A DNA stretch of 37,579 bases from JAWOFN01 sp046497505 [NCBI: bacterium]. Its GTDB lineage: Bacteria > Blakebacterota > Blakebacteria > Blakebacterales. Where the stretch lies: contig JAWOFN010000099.1 in the NCBI GenBank assembly GCA_046497505.1, positions 1 to 37,579 of the forward strand, in the 5' to 3' direction. Shown here one piece after another: positions 8,494 through 17,898 of this stretch. The stretch's first letter is position 1. Every line of letters begins with the position of its first letter. The position numbers were made by a program, and so were the translations under genes. A model generated the notes under the pieces. The model was not told where the DNA came from. It saw only the letters and a list, made by a program, of their open reading frames with translations, and searched no databases.

Positions 8494-9590
8494 AGGTCAT
8501 CCGGCCGATCCTGGTCTCGAACGAGGCGGAGCTGGTGGGCGGGGGGGAGCACTCCTTCCTGCTCCTGCTGCAGGGACTCACCGAGAGGGGAGGGATCCGT
8601 CCGCTGTGCGCGGTGCCCGCCGAGGGGGAGGTGGCACGGAGCGCCCGTGCCATGGGGGCCGAAGTACGCATCTGGCCCCTCCCTTCCCTCAAGCGCCGTC
8701 CCTGGATGTGGCCCGGTGCCCTCCGGGCGGTCCTCGGGGACCTCTCGGGAGGAGGGATCGACCTGGTGCACGCCAACGGTACCCGGGCCATGCTCCTGGC
8801 GGGTCGAGCCGCTGGCCGGAGGGGGATCCCGGTGGTCTGGCACGTCCGGGTGGAGGGGGGCGATGTCCTGGACCGCTTCCTGGAGGGATCGGCGGACGTC
8901 GTGGTGGTGCCGAGCCGCACGGTGGGGCGGAGGTTCCGTTCTGCCCGGGTCGTCCCGAACCCGGTCCGGGTGCCCTCCCGGCCGGACCGGGAGGCCTCCC
9001 GTGCCGCTGCCCGGGAACTCCTGGGACCGGGGCAGGGGCCCCTGCTGGTATGCGCGGGTCAGCTCACGCCGCGGAAGGGGCAGGACGGAGTAGTGGAGAC
9101 GTTCGCACGCCTCCCCGCGGGACTCCGCGGCACCCTGCTCCTGGCGGGGGACCCCGATCCGCTGCATCCGGGGTTCACCCGGGGACTCCGGGAACGGACC
9201 CTCGAGCTCGGTCTCCAGGACCAGGTACGCTTCCTGGGCTGGAGGGAGGACCTGCTGGACCTCTTCCCCGGGTGCGACCTCCTGGTCCACGCACCCCGCT
9301 CCGAGGGGTTCGGGAGGGTCTATGTGGAGGCCATGGCCAGCGGGCTCCCGGTGGTGACGGTGCCGATCGGGGGACTCGAGGAGATCCACGAGCAGACCGG
9401 CTGGGGCCGGATCGCCCCCTCCCGGGACCCCCGGGAGATGGCCGATACCATCGCAGGGCTCCTCAGGCATCCCGAACTGCTGGAGGAGATGAGGAGGACC
9501 GGACCGGAGATGGCCAGGGAACACTACTCGGTCGGGGCCCACACGGAGGCGGTGGCCGGGGTCTACCGCGAACTGATGGAGGAGGGCTGA
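8490..9590 (+). CDS. Glycosyltransferase, GT4 family (GTG start)
   Basis: 366-aa GT-B glycosyltransferase. It begins KVIRPILVSNEAELVGGGEH, where the glycine-rich loop near residue 18 is the usual acceptor-side GGxE/S turn. LVCAGQLTPRKGQD and a complete E-x7-E motif (SEGFGRVYVEAMASGLPVV) mark the donor-binding half. The GTG at 8490 overlaps the previous stop as GTGA. Its own stop overlaps the next start by one base (TGATG at 9588-9592). All four genes of this run therefore appear to be translated from one messenger in fixed order. Sugar specificity is unknown. Confidence 0.88.
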   Translation: MKVIRPILVSNEAELVGGGEHSFLLLLQGLTERGGIRPLCAVPAEGEVARSARAMGAEVRIWPLPSLKRRPWMWPGALRAVLGDLSGGGIDLVHANGTRAMLLAGRAAGRRGIPVVWHVRVEGGDVLDRFLEGSADVVVVPSRTVGRRFRSARVVPNPVRVPSRPDREASRAAARELLGPGQGPLLVCAGQLTPRKGQDGVVETFARLPAGLRGTLLLAGDPDPLHPGFTRGLRERTLELGLQDQVRFLGWREDLLDLFPGCDLLVHAPRSEGFGRVYVEAMASGLPVVTVPIGGLEEIHEQTGWGRIAPSRDPREMADTIAGLLRHPELLEEMRRTGPEMAREHYSVGAHTEAVAGVYRELMEEG

Positions 9591-10714
9591 TGGGTCTCCG
9601 CCTGGCGGTGGACGGAAGGGAGTGGGCGGCGGGTACCAGGACCGGGATCGGGCGGTACCTGGAGACCTCCCTGCGGGGCCTGCTGGAAGCAGGGCCGGGC
9701 TGGGAGTACACGGTCTTTCTGGGGTCCTCCGGGGAGGAACGTCTCCAGGCCCCCCCCATCTCCTATGCCCGGCTGTCCCCGGGTCCCGCCCCGTGGGTGG
9801 ACCAGGTGGTGCTCCCCCGGAGGATCCTCCGGGAGGGAGCGGATGTCTTCTTCTCCCCCTACGTGAAGATGCCGTGGCGGGTCCCCTGCCCGTCGGCGGT
9901 GACGATCCACGACCTCTTCCCCCTGACCCTCCCGCCCGAGGAGGGGGGCCTCTCCCGGCCGGGGAGGCTGCGGCTGCGGCTCTACGCGGGCCTCTCCATC
10001 TCCCGCGCAGACGCGATCATCACCGTCTCAGAGGCATCGGCCCGGGATATCCGGAAGCTCTTCGACCCGGATCCGGCGCGGCTGCATGTGATCCCCGAGG
10101 GTGTGGACCCGCGCTTTTTCGATGACGCCCCCAGAGGGGACATCCGCCCCCTGGAGCGGGCGGGTATCGAGACGCCTTACCTGGCCGCCCTCACCAACTT
10201 TCAGCCTCACAAGAACATCGAGGTCCTGCTCGATGCGTGGAGCAGGGTCGAGGAAAAGACGGGGGAGGCGCTCCTGGTCCTGGCAGGAGAGGGCCCCCGT
10301 CGCGAGGAGCTGATGCGGGAGAGTGAGGGGAGAGCCGGTGCGGCCCGGATCCGGTGGCCGGGGAGGATGGGGGACGAGGAACTCGCGGTACTGTACCGTC
10401 ATGCGGCGGCGCTGCTGCAGCCCTCCTTCGCCGAGGGGTTCGGTCTGCCGGTCGCCGAGGCCATGGCGTGCGGGACGGCGGTCGTGGTCTCCGACCGGGG
10501 GAGCCTGCCGGAGGTGGTGGGTGGAGCGGGGATCGTCCTCGATCCGGGGGACGTGGAGGGGTGGGCGGATACCATGGTCCGGCTCGTGAGGGATGTGCCC
10601 GCCCGGAAGGAACTGGGGCGGGAAGCACGTGAGCGGGCCGAAGTGTTCCGCCTCGACCGCGCTGCTGCAGCCCTCCACAGGATCCTGGAAGGACTGCCTC
10701 AGCGGGATCGGTGA
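9590..10714 (+). CDS. Glycosyltransferase, GT4 family (mannosyl/rhamnosyltransferase-like)
   Basis: 374-aa GT-B glycosyltransferase and last gene of the plus-strand run. The N-terminus LRLAVDGREWAAGTRTGIGR and the segments PCPSAVTIHDLFP, ADAIITVSEASARDI and HVIPEGVD are characteristic of the GT4 subgroup that includes many mannosyl- and rhamnosyltransferases. The donor half has TNFQPHKNIEVLLDAW and an intact AEGFGLPVAEAMACGTAVV. A GGAGG precedes the ATG at 9590. The open frame extends back to 8606, but that part is a high-GC shadow of the preceding gene. The stop is only 16 bp from the convergent stop of the next glycosyltransferase, with no terminator hairpin between them. Confidence 0.88.
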   Translation: MGLRLAVDGREWAAGTRTGIGRYLETSLRGLLEAGPGWEYTVFLGSSGEERLQAPPISYARLSPGPAPWVDQVVLPRRILREGADVFFSPYVKMPWRVPCPSAVTIHDLFPLTLPPEEGGLSRPGRLRLRLYAGLSISRADAIITVSEASARDIRKLFDPDPARLHVIPEGVDPRFFDDAPRGDIRPLERAGIETPYLAALTNFQPHKNIEVLLDAWSRVEEKTGEALLVLAGEGPRREELMRESEGRAGAARIRWPGRMGDEELAVLYRHAAALLQPSFAEGFGLPVAEAMACGTAVVVSDRGSLPEVVGGAGIVLDPGDVEGWADTMVRLVRDVPARKELGREARERAEVFRLDRAAAALHRILEGLPQRDR

Positions 10715-10730
10715 ACGCCGCGGGGATCAT

Positions 10731-11918
10731 TCATGTGGGCGGCGAATCGTCGGAGCCCGTCCCGGAGAGTACCCGGACCAGTCTGCAGGCCTGCTCGCCG
10801 AGTGAGAAGTGTTCGACGACGTGGTGTCTCCCCGCCCTTCCCATGGAGGTCCACCGTTCGGGATGGACGGCCAGTTCGGCGATTCGGTCACCCATCGCTT
10901 CCCAGTCCCCCTCCCTTACAAGCAGGCCCGAGACGCCGTCCCGGACGACCTCCGGGATCCCATCGTGGCGGGTCGCGACCACTGGGAGACCGGACGCCGA
11001 TGCCTCGACGAAACTCACGCCCAGCCCCTCCTCGTCACCATCGGGTGAGGTAAGCGAATGCTGGGTGTAGAGGTGACTCTCCGCCATCTTCGCACGGACC
11101 TCCTGATGAGACACGGCTCCACCCAGTTCGATCGAACCCCCGAGGTGAGCCCGCTCGATCTCGGCTTCGACCTCTGTCCGAAGTGGGCCGTCGCCGAGGA
11201 TGAGGAGCCTGAGGTCCACTTCCTCGCTGCAGAGGCGACGGGCCCTCTCGAACGCTCGCACGAGGAGGACAGGGCCTTTCTTCTCAGTGAGTCTCCCCAC
11301 ATGGAGGCACCGGACCGTGGTACCGTCGAACCGCTGTCGGGGATCGGTGAAGGCGAATCGATCGGCGGACACGCCCAGTCGGACGCGATAGACCTTGCCA
11401 GCGGGGGCTCCCAGTCCGGTCAGTCGCCCGCACATATGGTCAGAGATACCTATGAGCCACCTGGCCTGATCGAAGAGCAGCTCGTAACGACGCCTCCACT
11501 CCGCCAGCTGGGGGAGTCGACTCGCATCATACCCGTAGAAGGTCACAGCGAGAGGAACATCGCAGGCGAGGGCCGCCTCGGCGATCATGATCCCGTCGGT
11601 GCCGAAATGGGCATGGACCACATCCGGGTCGAGTGCACGAATCACCCTGCTGAATCCTGCCGTGTACCAGGGAAGAAGCACTTCGTCGGGAGAGAGTCTG
11701 CCGGCAGCGGCCCCCAGGCGACGGAGTACCCAGCGGGGGGCCAGGCGGTGTCGTGTTCGCACGACATGGATATCCGACAGCGGTCGGTTCTCCTCATGGG
11801 CCCTGGTGAGGGTGACGACCGGCACATCATGTCCCTGTCGACGCAGCTCGCGGATCTGGTCATAGATGAAGGTCTCTGAAAGCGAGGAGAAGCGGGATCT
11901 GAAACTGAGGATCCTCAT
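10731..11918 (-). CDS. Glycosyltransferase, GT4 family, WcaL/AmsK-like
   Basis: 395-aa GT-B glycosyltransferase. Starting MRILSFRSRFSSLSETFIYDQ in two blocks around the SETFI motif, then DVVHAHFGTDG, LAVTFYGYDAS and GVSADRF, it matches the colanic-acid WcaL/amylovoran AmsK type, which usually adds a galactose or glucuronate-linked residue (specificity not assignable here). The donor-site E-x7-E is intact (EEGLGVSFVEASASGLPVV). It lies 10 nt downstream of the flippase gene on the same strand. Its base composition is clearly lower in GC than the plus-strand glycosyltransferases (about 60-63% in sampled lines against 70-77%), which suggests a separate origin for this gene and the flippase. Confidence 0.86.
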   Translation of the reverse strand: MRILSFRSRFSSLSETFIYDQIRELRRQGHDVPVVTLTRAHEENRPLSDIHVVRTRHRLAPRWVLRRLGAAAGRLSPDEVLLPWYTAGFSRVIRALDPDVVHAHFGTDGIMIAEAALACDVPLAVTFYGYDASRLPQLAEWRRRYELLFDQARWLIGISDHMCGRLTGLGAPAGKVYRVRLGVSADRFAFTDPRQRFDGTTVRCLHVGRLTEKKGPVLLVRAFERARRLCSEEVDLRLLILGDGPLRTEVEAEIERAHLGGSIELGGAVSHQEVRAKMAESHLYTQHSLTSPDGDEEGLGVSFVEASASGLPVVATRHDGIPEVVRDGVSGLLVREGDWEAMGDRIAELAVHPERWTSMGRAGRHHVVEHFSLGEQACRLVRVLSGTGSDDSPPT

Positions 11919-11928
11919 CGGTCCGTGA

Positions 11929-13419
11929 TCATCCTTCTCGGGTCCCCCCGGATGGGTGTGAAAGGAGGAGGCGGATCCTGTCCATGGTCTCCCTTGTCAG
12001 CAGCAGAGCAGCCAGGATATGCAGGATTGTTCCGACCGCGAGTGTAGAGAGCATGGTGAGGAGTGGGCCGGCATCATGACTCGTCAGGATCCCTCTCGCT
12101 AGCAGCATGCCACCTGTGGAAACGGCCATGACACCAAAGTGAGGGAGGATCGCTTGGAACAGGCCCCCGAGACCGATGGTTGTCAGTCTGAGTGCGTACC
12201 AGAGACCAGGGAGGAAGAGCCCGCCCAGCCAGACGGCTGCGTAGGCGTAGACCATACCCATCAGCCCCCACCGGAGACCGATCACGAAGCCGATCGACAG
12301 CAGCACGGCCGGCACGATCTCCCAGCGGAACATCCGGTCGGTCCTCCCCAGTGAGGTGTAGATCCATGCCGTGGTACTGTGGAGGGGCTGGAACACGCCG
12401 ACGATCGCGAACACCCGGAACACGGGAACGGCCTCCATCCACTGATCCCCGAGCACGATCAGGATGACCTCCGGAGCGAGGACGGCGAGCCACCCCCCGG
12501 CGGTACAGGCCGTGAGGACGGTGACCTGGACGAGTTCCAAATAGGCATGTGTGAAGCGGTCGTCCTCACCAGCCATGCGGGAGAGGACAGGCAGACTCAC
12601 CTTCCCCAAGATCCCGGTGACCAGGGATTGTGGTAGAAGGTAGAGCCGGTACGCCCTCGCGTAGATCCCGAGGACCGCTGATCCCAGAAAGCGTCCCACC
12701 AGGATATCGTCCAGATGGCGCGCGATGTAATTGAGGAAGCTGAAGCCCACATACCAGCCTCCCATACGGACCATGGGAGCGATCCCTGTTCCCCGCTGGG
12801 GGGGAAGGATCGTGATCCGGGAGTACCGGAATACGAACAGGAGACGCACACTGCTGGCGACGAGGACGTTGGCCACGAGGGCCCAATAGCTCCCACCGAC
12901 AAGGGCGACACCCAACCCCACAGCCAGTCCCACGACCTTGCCGGCGACATCCGAGACACCGATCTTTCTGAATTCGAGCCTCCGGCGCAGCAGGGCGTGG
13001 GGCTGTGCCGCCATGCCTCCCAGGAAGAAGTTCAGGCCCAGGGTCCCGGCGACCCAGTAGAGGGCCGGCTCGTTGTAGAGGATGACCAGGAGGGGTCCCG
13101 AGAGGGCCGAGAGGATCCAGAGGAGGAGTCCGAAAGCCGAACTGAGCCACCACAGGTTCGAGACCTGTCGATCGTCGATCTCCTCCGACTGGACCGTGGC
13201 CAGGCTGAGTCCTAGATCCCCGGTGACCGCAAGAAGTGCGGTGAGTGTCCCGGCCAGGTCGATGATGCCGAAGTCGGAAGGAACGAGGATCCTGGCCAGG
13301 ATCGCCGTCGTACCGAGGGACACGAAGGTCCCGACCACGCGGAATATGGTCACAACGACGGTTCCTCGAGCAGCAGCAGGCCCGAGGGAACGGTCGTCTA
13401 TCCAGGGGGTATCTGCCAA
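11929..13419 (-). CDS. Polysaccharide flippase (Wzx, WzxC/polysacc_synt_3-like)
   Basis: 496-aa membrane protein with about 12-14 hydrophobic segments and the MOP-superfamily opening FRVVGTFVSLGTTAILARILVPSDFGIIDLAGT. It would flip undecaprenyl-linked repeat units across the inner membrane for polymerisation by the Wzy-like protein at 493-1953. The start is uncertain: a TTG at 13419 gives the full length but has no ribosome-binding site in front of it, while a GTG about 23 codons in is preceded by GAGGA at a good distance. Gaps to the upstream thiD (6 nt) and downstream glycosyltransferase (9 nt) indicate one transcript. Sampled lines are 57-67% GC, below the level of thiD, so the pair may be a transferred cassette. 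Confidence 0.86.
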   Translation of the reverse strand: MADTPWIDDRSLGPAAARGTVVVTIFRVVGTFVSLGTTAILARILVPSDFGIIDLAGTLTALLAVTGDLGLSLATVQSEEIDDRQVSNLWWLSSAFGLLLWILSALSGPLLVILYNEPALYWVAGTLGLNFFLGGMAAQPHALLRRRLEFRKIGVSDVAGKVVGLAVGLGVALVGGSYWALVANVLVASSVRLLFVFRYSRITILPPQRGTGIAPMVRMGGWYVGFSFLNYIARHLDDILVGRFLGSAVLGIYARAYRLYLLPQSLVTGILGKVSLPVLSRMAGEDDRFTHAYLELVQVTVLTACTAGGWLAVLAPEVILIVLGDQWMEAVPVFRVFAIVGVFQPLHSTTAWIYTSLGRTDRMFRWEIVPAVLLSIGFVIGLRWGLMGMVYAYAAVWLGGLFLPGLWYALRLTTIGLGGLFQAILPHFGVMAVSTGGMLLARGILTSHDAGPLLTMLSTLAVGTILHILAALLLTRETMDRIRLLLSHPSGGTREG

Positions 13420-13425
13420 GGAGGA

Positions 13426-14232
13426 CTATCCCTGGCTTCCTTCGGGAGGCGGAGCGAAGTGGTTGACCGGCCCCACCCCGCCCCCCAGCCCGGGCGCGGT
13501 GCGGATCGCCTCGGTGATGTAGGCCTTCGCGCGGGCCACCGCCTCCCGCAGCTCGAGCCGCTTCGCCAGTCCGGCGGCGATGGCGGCGGAGTAGGTGCAG
13601 CCGGTGCCGTGCGTATGACGCTGGTCGAGGCGGGGAGCCCGGTACTCGGAGATCTCCTCCCCGTTGTAGAGCAGGTCGACCGCCTCGTCCTCGGCGGGCA
13701 GATGCCCTCCCTTGATGAGGACCCATGCCGGACCCATCTCCTTGATGCGGCGGGCGGCCTCCATCTGCCCCTCTCGGTCCTCGATCGGACCGGTGCCGGC
13801 CAAAGCCGACGCCTCGTGCAGGTTGGGCGTGACCAGGGTGGCCAGGGGGAGGATCCGTTCGATGAGGGCCCGGACCGCGTCCTCCTCCAGCAGCCTCGCC
13901 CCCGACTTGCTGATCATGACCGGGTCCACGACCAGGAAGGGGACGGGTATCTCTTCCAGCACCTCAGCCACCGACCCGATCACCTCCGCGTTGGCCAGCA
14001 TGCCCGTCTTGGCCGCGTCGGCGCCGATGTCCTCGACCACCTGCCGGTACTGCTCGGCCACGAAGGGGCCCGGCACGGGGTGGATGCCGCTGACCCCGCG
14101 GGTGTTCTGGGCGGTGAGGGCGGTGATGACGGAGGTCCCGAACACGCCGTGGGTGTGGAAGGTCTTCAGGTCGGCCTGTATCCCGGCGCCCCCCCCGGAG
14201 TCGGACCCGGCGATGGTGAGTGCGGTATGCAT
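13426..14232 (-). CDS. thiD: Hydroxymethylpyrimidine / phosphomethylpyrimidine kinase
   Basis: 268 aa, the usual length of ThiD. It phosphorylates HMP and then HMP-phosphate with ATP to give HMP-diphosphate, the pyrimidine half of thiamine. Diagnostic features are the substrate-binding start [42 protein letters not shown] and the anion-hole/catalytic [15 protein letters not shown] near the C-terminus. The ATG at 14232 lies one nucleotide after the stop of the upstream gamma-glutamyltransferase gene, so the two are coupled. No other thiamine gene and no TPP riboswitch is visible in the window. Some ThiD-like kinases (PdxK2 type) act on pyridoxal, but the motifs fit ThiD well. Confidence 0.93.
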   Translation of the reverse strand: MHTALTIAGSDSGGGAGIQADLKTFHTHGVFGTSVITALTAQNTRGVSGIHPVPGPFVAEQYRQVVEDIGADAAKTGMLANAEVIGSVAEVLEEIPVPFLVVDPVMISKSGARLLEEDAVRALIERILPLATLVTPNLHEASALAGTGPIEDREGQMEAARRIKEMGPAWVLIKGGHLPAEDEAVDLLYNGEEISEYRAPRLDQRHTHGTGCTYSAAIAAGLAKRLELREAVARAKAYITEAIRTAPGLGGGVGPVNHFAPPPEGSQG

Positions 14233-14233
14233 C

Positions 14234-15979
14234 TCAGTAGCCCACCGCCGCGCCGTCCACCTCGCGGGGGTCGGCGGCTCCCAGACGCTCGCCGGTCCGG
14301 GGGTCGATCATGATGCAGTGGGCCCGTCCCTGGGTGCCCCGCATGCGGATCTCGTGGCCCATGGCCTCCAGGATCCGGACGGTGTCGGCGGTGGTACCCC
14401 GCTCCTCGATGCGGATCTGGTCGGGGAGCCACTGGTGATGGAAGCGGGAGGCGTTCACCGCTTCCTGGATGCCCATCTCGAAGTCCACGATGTTGAGGAT
14501 CACGTGGAGGACGGTGTTGATGATGGTGCGGCCGCCGGGGCTGCCCACCACCGCGACCCGTCCGCCCTCCTTCGCCAGGATGGTGGGGGTCATGCTGGAG
14601 AGCATGCGCTGCTCGGGGCGGGCCAGGTTCGGTTCGGTACCGATGTAGCCCCGCTCGGTGGTGAGTCCCCGCCGGGGGTTGAAGTCCCCCATCTCGTTGT
14701 TGAGGAGGAAACCCGCACCGGGGACGGTGATCTTGCTCCCGAACCAGGATTCCAGGGTGGTGGTGACCGAGACCCCCATCCCGTCGGCGTCCACCACGCT
14801 GTAGTGAGTGGTCTCGGGGCTCTCGAACGGCTGCTCGATGTCCGCCGGGCTGGACGGGGTGGCCCGGTCCTCCCGGATGGTGGAACGGAGACGGGCCGCG
14901 TATTCCTTGCTGGTGAGCCGCTCCAGGGGCACGTCCACGAAGTCGGTGTCGGCCAGGAAGCGCGCCCTGTCCCGGTAGGCCCTGCGCATCGCCTCGGTGA
15001 GGTGATGGATGTAGGCCGCCGAGTTGTGGCCCATGGCCTGGAGGTCATAGCCTTCGAGGATGTTCAGCATCTCGATCACGGCCGTCCCGCCGCTGCTGGG
15101 GGGCGGCATGCTGATGACCTCGTGCCCCCGGTAGGTACCCCGCATCGGTTCCCGCTCCACCGCCTCGTACCGGGCCAGGTCCTCCTCGGTGATCATCCCG
15201 CCGCCGCGTTCCATCTCCTCGACCAGGAGGCGGGCGGTCTCCCCCCTGTAGAAGCCGTCCCGTCCCTGATGCTGGATCCGTTCCAGGGTCCGGGCCAGGT
15301 CGGGCTGCCGGAAGACCTCGCCCGCCTGGCAGGGTTCGCCGTCCTTGCTGAAGGCATCGAGGCTGGCGGGATACCGCTCGAAGTCGTCCAGGGCGGAGGT
15401 GAGGGCGGAGGCGAGGCCCCGGGTGAGGGGGAAGCCCTCACGGGCCAGTTCCACGGCGGGTGCGACCACCTCGTCCCAGGAGAGGCGGCCGTAGGCGCTG
15501 TGTGCCTTGGCGAGCCCCGCCACACTGCCGGGGACCCCCACGGCCAGGTGGCTGCTGTGGTGGATACGGGAGGAGTACGCCCCCTCCTCGTCCGCGAACA
15601 TGTCGGGATGGGCCGCCAGGGGCGCCTTCTCCCGGTAGTCGAAGGTCGTGGCTCGCCCGTCGGGGAACCGGATGACCATGAAGCCCCCTCCCCCGATGTT
15701 GCCGGCCTGGGGATAGGTCACGGCCAGGGCGAACCCGGTGGCGACCGCCGCGTCCACCCCGTTCCCCCCCTTCCGGAGGATGTCCCGCCCCACCCTGCTT
15801 GCGAGGGTGTCCGCCGATGCGACGATCCCGTGGGGGGCCCGGACCGGCCCGTGGGACGCTTCCGGTCCGGACGGTCCCGGAGAAGGCGCATGGATGGCGG
15901 CCGCGGCGGTGCCGAACAGGAGGAAGAGGGAGAGGACAGCTGTGAGGAGCCGGCATCGGGAACGCTTCGGCGGGGTCAT
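14234..15979 (-). CDS. ggt: Gamma-glutamyltransferase (glutathione hydrolase), periplasmic
   Basis: N-terminal nucleophile hydrolase of 581 aa that cleaves or transfers the gamma-glutamyl group of glutathione and related compounds in the periplasm. The N-terminus is a signal peptide (basic start, then [18 protein letters not shown]). The autoprocessing/catalytic threonine is present in [12 protein letters not shown] (first Thr of TTHYS, residue 390). The oxyanion and substrate loops [37 protein letters not shown] and [12 protein letters not shown] are all intact. I chose the ATG at 15979, preceded by AGGTGG, because it puts the signal peptide at the very N-terminus; a GTG at 16024 would add 15 residues in front of it. 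It heads a minus-strand unit with thiD, the flippase and a glycosyltransferase. Confidence 0.93.
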   Translation of the reverse strand: MTPPKRSRCRLLTAVLSLFLLFGTAAAAIHAPSPGPSGPEASHGPVRAPHGIVASADTLASRVGRDILRKGGNGVDAAVATGFALAVTYPQAGNIGGGGFMVIRFPDGRATTFDYREKAPLAAHPDMFADEEGAYSSRIHHSSHLAVGVPGSVAGLAKAHSAYGRLSWDEVVAPAVELAREGFPLTRGLASALTSALDDFERYPASLDAFSKDGEPCQAGEVFRQPDLARTLERIQHQGRDGFYRGETARLLVEEMERGGGMITEEDLARYEAVEREPMRGTYRGHEVISMPPPSSGGTAVIEMLNILEGYDLQAMGHNSAAYIHHLTEAMRRAYRDRARFLADTDFVDVPLERLTSKEYAARLRSTIREDRATPSSPADIEQPFESPETTHYSVVDADGMGVSVTTTLESWFGSKITVPGAGFLLNNEMGDFNPRRGLTTERGYIGTEPNLARPEQRMLSSMTPTILAKEGGRVAVVGSPGGRTIINTVLHVILNIVDFEMGIQEAVNASRFHHQWLPDQIRIEERGTTADTVRILEAMGHEIRMRGTQGRAHCIMIDPRTGERLGAADPREVDGAAVGY

Positions 15980-16094
15980 GCGTACCACCTGTGCATGAGA
16001 GGATGTACCTTGAATGAACGGCACCTGCGCACGGAATCCACGATGCGCGCGATGCGGGACCTCCCGAAGAGGTTCGCTTTCCGATCACCGGACA

Positions 16095-16123
16095 AGTCTA
16101 TCCATCAGGATGGTGTCGAACAA
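16095..16123 (-). promoter_or_regulatory. Weak candidate promoter for ggt
   Basis: On the minus strand TTGTTC and TAGACT are separated by 17 nt, giving a predicted transcript start about 110 nt upstream of the ggt ATG. The match is partial (3/6 and 4/6). A 12-bp inverted repeat CCATC-AG-GATGG (16102-16113) lies inside the spacer and could be an operator. Confidence 0.28.
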
Positions 16124-16131
16124 GAGACGTC

Positions 16132-17898
16132 ATGACTGAATCAACCGGCAGCAGGAAATGGACCCGACTCGCCGCGGGAGCACTGGTCGTGCTCCTCCTC
16201 GCGGCGCTCGGGGTCGTCACGGCTCCCGGATCGGGGGAGGACGACTCCATACGCCACACCACCGTCATTCGGGGCCCGATGGACGTCACGGTCACCGGAC
16301 CCGGACGGGTGCGTGCGGCCAGCGCGGTCGAGATCGAGGTGCCCAGACGCATCGGCGGTACGCTCCAGCTGGTCTTCCTCATCGAGGAGGGCACGGTCGT
16401 CGAAGCGGGCCAGGTGGTGGCCAGGCTCGACACCACCGACGCGGTGGAGGAGCTGGAGACGGCCATCGACGAGCTGGAGACGGTCCAGGCCGAATACGAG
16501 CAGCTCCTGGTGGACCACGCCAACTCCATCAAGGACCTGGAGAACGCCGTGCGCTCCGCCGAGCTCTCCTACCAGCAGGCCGAACTGCGCCTGGCCAGCA
16601 TGGAGTTCTCCTCCGAACTGGAGAAGCAGCAGGGAAGGCTCGACCTGGAGAAGGCCCGTATCGGACGGGCGGAGGCGGAGCGCAAGCTCGAGGCCCAGAG
16701 GACCATCAACGCCGCCGAGCAGGTGCAGAAGCGGATCGAGCTGGAAGGGGCCCGGGAAGAGGTGGAGGAGGAGCGGGGGGAACTGCGCACCCTCACCATC
16801 CGGGCACCCACCGACGGCCTCGTCATCCATGCAGAGGAAGGCCGTTTCATGGATCGGACCAAGGTAAGGGAGGGCGACCAGGTCCGTGAGCGTCAGGAAC
16901 TCATCGAGCTCCCCGACCTCTCCATCCTCCAGGTAACACTGACGGTGAACGAGCTGGACGCCCAGCGGGTGGAGGTGGGTCAGCGGGCCATCGTGCGGCT
17001 GGATGCCTATCCGAGAGACGAGTTCCCCGGGCACGTGATCGAGATGTCCACGCTGGCCCAGGAGCTCTCGGACGAGAGCAACGTGAAGGTCTTCCCCGCC
17101 GTGGTGGAACTGGACGAGCCGGATGAGCGGATACGGCCCGGCATGACCGCCAGTGCGGAGATCGTCGTAGACCGGGTCGAGAACGCCCTCCAGGCACCTC
17201 TCGCCGCTCTGGGGACCGGGAAGGCCGGGACCTGTGTGAAGCCGGTGGGGGCAGACGAGCCGATCCCGGTACGGGTGGGGCTGAACACCGAGTCCGTCGC
17301 CCAGATCCTGGAAGGGGTCGAAGAGGGACAGCGTCTCGAACTGGCCTGGGCGCAGGACCCCGCCGCGGTGCTCGGCCGGCTCGCCGGCTGGCTGGAGGTC
17401 CCGGATGCGATCGTCCGGCGGATCACCGCCCAGGGTGATGAGTACGGCAGGGGGAGCGGAGCGGACACGAAGGAGATGACCGGGGGCGGGGCAGGCGCGA
17501 GAGAAGGGCGAGGGGGTCGGGGCGGCATGCGTTCCTTCGACCCGTCCCGTATGACACCGGAGATGAGGCAGCGGTTCGAGCAGATGCGGGGCCAGCGCCC
17601 GGCAGGCGGGGACGCTCCCGGGGAGGGCGAACGGCCTTCGTTCCGTCCGGCCGACATGGACAGTCTCATCGGTGTCCGCACGCTGGAGACGCTGAAGGAG
17701 CATGTGGAGGGGCTCCCCGAGGGACTCAGGGAAGAGGCGCAGGGCTACATCGAGGCCGGACGGGTGGATCTCCGGGCCATCTCAGCCGCGCTGCAGGACA
17801 GCCTGAGGAGCTGGAGATCGAGGAGCCGGCCGGACGGGACGGTGCCTCCGGGGTCCCTGGAGGTCGAGAGGGAACCCGAGGGAGGTGCGGTACGATGA
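16132..17898 (+). CDS. Membrane-fusion protein (MacA/HlyD-like), first of three, with C-terminal extension
   Basis: 588-aa periplasmic adaptor. It has one N-terminal membrane anchor (about 12-31), the first half of a lipoyl/barrel-sandwich domain (about 66-100, ending [12 protein letters not shown]), a long alpha-helical hairpin (about 100-245, rich in E, Q, L and R), the second lipoyl half ([16 protein letters not shown]) and a beta-barrel domain ([33 protein letters not shown]). Residues from about 430 to the end form an extra G/R/P/M-rich low-complexity segment and a charged helical tail not needed for the family fold. Such adaptors link an inner-membrane transporter to an outer-membrane channel. 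The stop overlaps the next ATG as ATGA, with GGAGGT 8 nt upstream of that start. Substrate unknown. Confidence 0.86.
   Translation: MTESTGSRKWTRLAAGALVVLLLAALGVVTAPGSGEDDSIRHTTVIRGPMDVTVTGPGRVRAASAVEIEVPRRIGGTLQLVFLIEEGTVVEAGQVVARLDTTDAVEELETAIDELETVQAEYEQLLVDHANSIKDLENAVRSAELSYQQAELRLASMEFSSELEKQQGRLDLEKARIGRAEAERKLEAQRTINAAEQVQKRIELEGAREEVEEERGELRTLTIRAPTDGLVIHAEEGRFMDRTKVREGDQVRERQELIELPDLSILQVTLTVNELDAQRVEVGQRAIVRLDAYPRDEFPGHVIEMSTLAQELSDESNVKVFPAVVELDEPDERIRPGMTASAEIVVDRVENALQAPLAALGTGKAGTCVKPVGADEPIPVRVGLNTESVAQILEGVEEGQRLELAWAQDPAAVLGRLAGWLEVPDAIVRRITAQGDEYGRGSGADTKEMTGGGAGAREGRGGRGGMRSFDPSRMTPEMRQRFEQMRGQRPAGGDAPGEGERPSFRPADMDSLIGVRTLETLKEHVEGLPEGLREEAQGYIEAGRVDLRAISAALQDSLRSWRSRSRPDGTVPPGSLEVEREPEGGAVR

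Noticed and set aside
8606-9589. Upstream extension of the fourth glycosyltransferase
   Set aside because: Lies in another frame of the third glycosyltransferase, is G/R/P-rich without domains, and the ATG at 9590 has a good ribosome-binding site and a proper family N-terminus.
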